DNA of 6,053 nt from an uncultured Eubacteriales bacterium (GTDB lineage Bacteria > Bacillota > Clostridia > Christensenellales > Borkfalkiaceae). The notes under the pieces were generated by a model that was not told the origin of the DNA, did not search any database, and worked only from the letters and a program-made list of their open reading frames with translations. Below, piece after piece: positions 4,807 through 6,053 of this stretch. How positions within the stretch are numbered: position 1 is the first letter of the stretch; every line of letters begins with the position of its first letter. The stretch covers positions 1-6,053 of the forward strand of contig CACXHH010000206.1 of the NCBI GenBank assembly GCA_902767455.1, given 5' to 3'. The translations under genes were made by a program, and so were the position numbers.

Positions 4807-6053
4807 AAATTTCGACAACGCCGAAACCTTGCTTAAAGTAGAACATCTTTGTCAATACTTCAAGATGGGCAAAAGTGAGCTGAAAGCCGTCGACGACGTT
4901 AATTTCGACATCAAAAAGGGCGAAGTTTTCGGGCTCGTGGGCGAATCGGGCTGCGGCAAAACGACTACCGGCCGCTCGATAATAGGGCTTTACAATATCA
5001 CTTCCGGAAAGGTATATTTCAAGGATAAACTTATCTGTCTTGGCACGCAGGCGTATTCGGACGCTATAAAAAACGAGAAAAAAGCCGCCGCCGCGAAGAT
5101 AAAAGAGCTTAAAAAACTGACGGCGCAAACCCCTTCGTTAAAAGCCGAAAACGACCGAAAGATCGCGGATATCGAGCGCGCTTTATCTGAGTTTATCGAA
5201 AAGACGAGAAAAGAAAAGGCGCAAGCCGTAGCCGAGCGCGCCTCTTGCAGGCGCGAGTACGCCCGCGAAGAAGTCGAAAGAGTGGAAAAACGCTACGCGC
5301 CGCTTATCGAAGAAGCCGAAAAGTCGGGCGACGCCGCTAAACTTTCCGAGCTTAAAAAAGCCTACGCGCACGATAAGCGCGTAGCGGCAAGTTCCAGACT
5401 TTCCACGCAGATACAGATGATCTTTCAGGACCCGATAGCTTCGCTCAACCCGCGTATGACGGTAAAAGAGATTATCTCCGAAGGGCTGGTCATCAAGGGC
5501 GTAAAGGATAAAAAGTATATCGAAGAAAAGGTCTACGAGATGCTCGAAACGGTAGGGCTCGTCCGCGAACACGCGGGCAGGTATCCGCACGAGTTTTCGG
5601 GCGGTCAGCGCCAGCGTATAGGCATCGCGAGAGCCGTTATCATGCAACCCGAAATGATAATCGCCGACGAACCTATTTCCGCGCTCGACGTTTCAATTCA
5701 GGCGCAGGTCATCAACCTTCTGAACGACCTTCGCGATAAGTTCGGGCTGACTATTCTGTTTATCGCGCACGACTTATCCGTCGTCAAATACTTCTCCGAC
5801 AGGATAGGCGTTATGTACTTTGGTAAGATGGTCGAGCTTGCCTCTTCCGACGAGTTGTTCGCGCACCCGCTCCACCCGTATACGAGATCGCTTTTGTCGG
5901 CTATACCGCTTCCCGATCCGCGCTACGAAAAGAAGAGAGTGAGAGTTACCTATAACCCGCTCGCCGAGCACGATTATTCGGTAGATAAGCCGTCGATGCG
6001 CGAAGTTTCGCCTAAGCACTTCGTCTACTGTAACGACAAGGAATTTGCCGAAT
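4793..6053 (+). CDS. oppF: Oligopeptide ABC transporter ATPase OppF (AmiF type) with about 115-residue insertion (3' end cut by window)
   Basis: This is the second cytoplasmic ATPase, paired with OppD. The window shows 420 residues without a stop. The visible end (KPSMREVSPKHFVYCNDKEFAE) matches my memory of the last residues of streptococcal AmiF, so only a few residues should be missing. Motifs in order are Walker A GESGCGKT (50-57), Q-loop MIFQDP with Gln212, signature FSGGQRQR (268-275), Walker B MIIADEP with Asp292 and Glu293, D-loop SALD (296-299) and H-loop His326. The site looks catalytically complete. A usual OppF has about 45 residues between Walker A and the Q-loop; here there are about 155. 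The extra part, about 84-203, is extremely rich in Lys, Glu, Arg and Ala and looks like a helical bundle or coiled coil. The C-terminal HPYTRSLLSAIPLPDP is the family tail, without the cysteine cluster seen in proteobacterial OppF. It starts inside oppD. Subfamily naming rests on the tail and on operon order. Confidence 0.92.
   Translation, partial: MNDNKNFDNAETLLKVEHLCQYFKMGKSELKAVDDVNFDIKKGEVFGLVGESGCGKTTTGRSIIGLYNITSGKVYFKDKLICLGTQAYSDAIKNEKKAAAAKIKELKKLTAQTPSLKAENDRKIADIERALSEFIEKTRKEKAQAVAERASCRREYAREEVERVEKRYAPLIEEAEKSGDAAKLSELKKAYAHDKRVAASSRLSTQIQMIFQDPIASLNPRMTVKEIISEGLVIKGVKDKKYIEEKVYEMLETVGLVREHAGRYPHEFSGGQRQRIGIARAVIMQPEMIIADEPISALDVSIQAQVINLLNDLRDKFGLTILFIAHDLSVVKYFSDRIGVMYFGKMVELASSDELFAHPLHPYTRSLLSAIPLPDPRYEKKRVRVTYNPLAEHDYSVDKPSMREVSPKHFVYCNDKEFAE
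5042..5401 (+). other. Inserted charged helical segment of OppF (residues about 84-203)
   Basis: The segment sits between the strand after Walker A (GKVYFKDKLICLG) and the Q-loop strand (STQIQMIFQDP). From sequence alone it reads as a helix at about 88-110, a break at TAQTPS, a long helix at about 116-168, a break at Pro170, and shorter helices to about 200 separated by SGD (178-180). Alternating acidic and basic residues with regularly spaced Ala, Leu and Ile fit an antiparallel coiled coil. There is one cysteine (152). Function unknown. Confidence 0.7.

Noticed and set aside
3424..4818. A 464-codon open frame on the minus strand across oppD
   Set aside because: It lies antisense to an ATPase with intact motifs. 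Its translation is rich in Arg, Phe, Val and Tyr with no recognisable domain, as expected when biased codons such as GCC, GAC, CTC and AAG are read in reverse.
1..6053. RNA genes, CRISPR arrays, insertion sequences or phage genes
   Set aside because: Nearly the whole window is covered by four compact co-directional transporter genes, and no tRNA/rRNA-like sequence, spaced repeats or transposase motifs were seen.

Overview
The window holds most of one peptide-uptake operon, read left to right on the + strand: the end of an unidentified gene, then oppB, oppC, oppD and oppF. The four genes encode the membrane and ATPase parts of an oligopeptide ABC importer of the Opp/Ami type. No gene for the extracellular peptide-binding protein (OppA) lies in the window.

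Layout. Bases 1-72 read as an open tail of an upstream gene that ends in TAA. Bases 75-98 form a perfect 10-bp hairpin, followed by a strong ribosome-binding site. oppB (123-1085) and oppC (1087-2655) encode the two permeases. oppD (2659-4806) and oppF (4793 to the window end) encode the two ATPases. The junctions are 1 nt, 3 nt and a 14-nt overlap, so the genes are almost certainly one transcript with coupled translation. There is no gene-free stretch over 300 bases.

How the genes work together. OppB and OppC form the membrane channel. OppD and OppF form the cytoplasmic ATPase pair, and all catalytic motifs of both ATPase sites are intact. A binding lipoprotein encoded elsewhere would deliver the peptides.

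What is unusual. Three of the four subunits are much larger than the textbook Opp proteins, each through one internal insertion. OppC has about 200 extra residues in the extracellular loop after its first membrane helix. OppD has about 365 extra residues between its Q-loop and ABC signature. OppF has about 115 extra residues between Walker A and the Q-loop. The reading frames and motifs on both sides of each insertion are intact, and codon use looks the same inside and outside, so these look like real protein domains and not disruptions. I do not recognise any of the inserted domains.

Organism. The base composition is close to half GC, by eye. Stop codons are TAA and TGA and tryptophan is TGG, so the code is the standard bacterial one. 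Purine-rich ribosome-binding sites, mixed AGA/CGC arginine codons, frequent ATA isoleucine codons, and Ami-like cysteine-free C-termini of OppD and OppF suggest an uncultured member of the Bacillota, perhaps a gut clostridial lineage. That placement is inference and is not secure.
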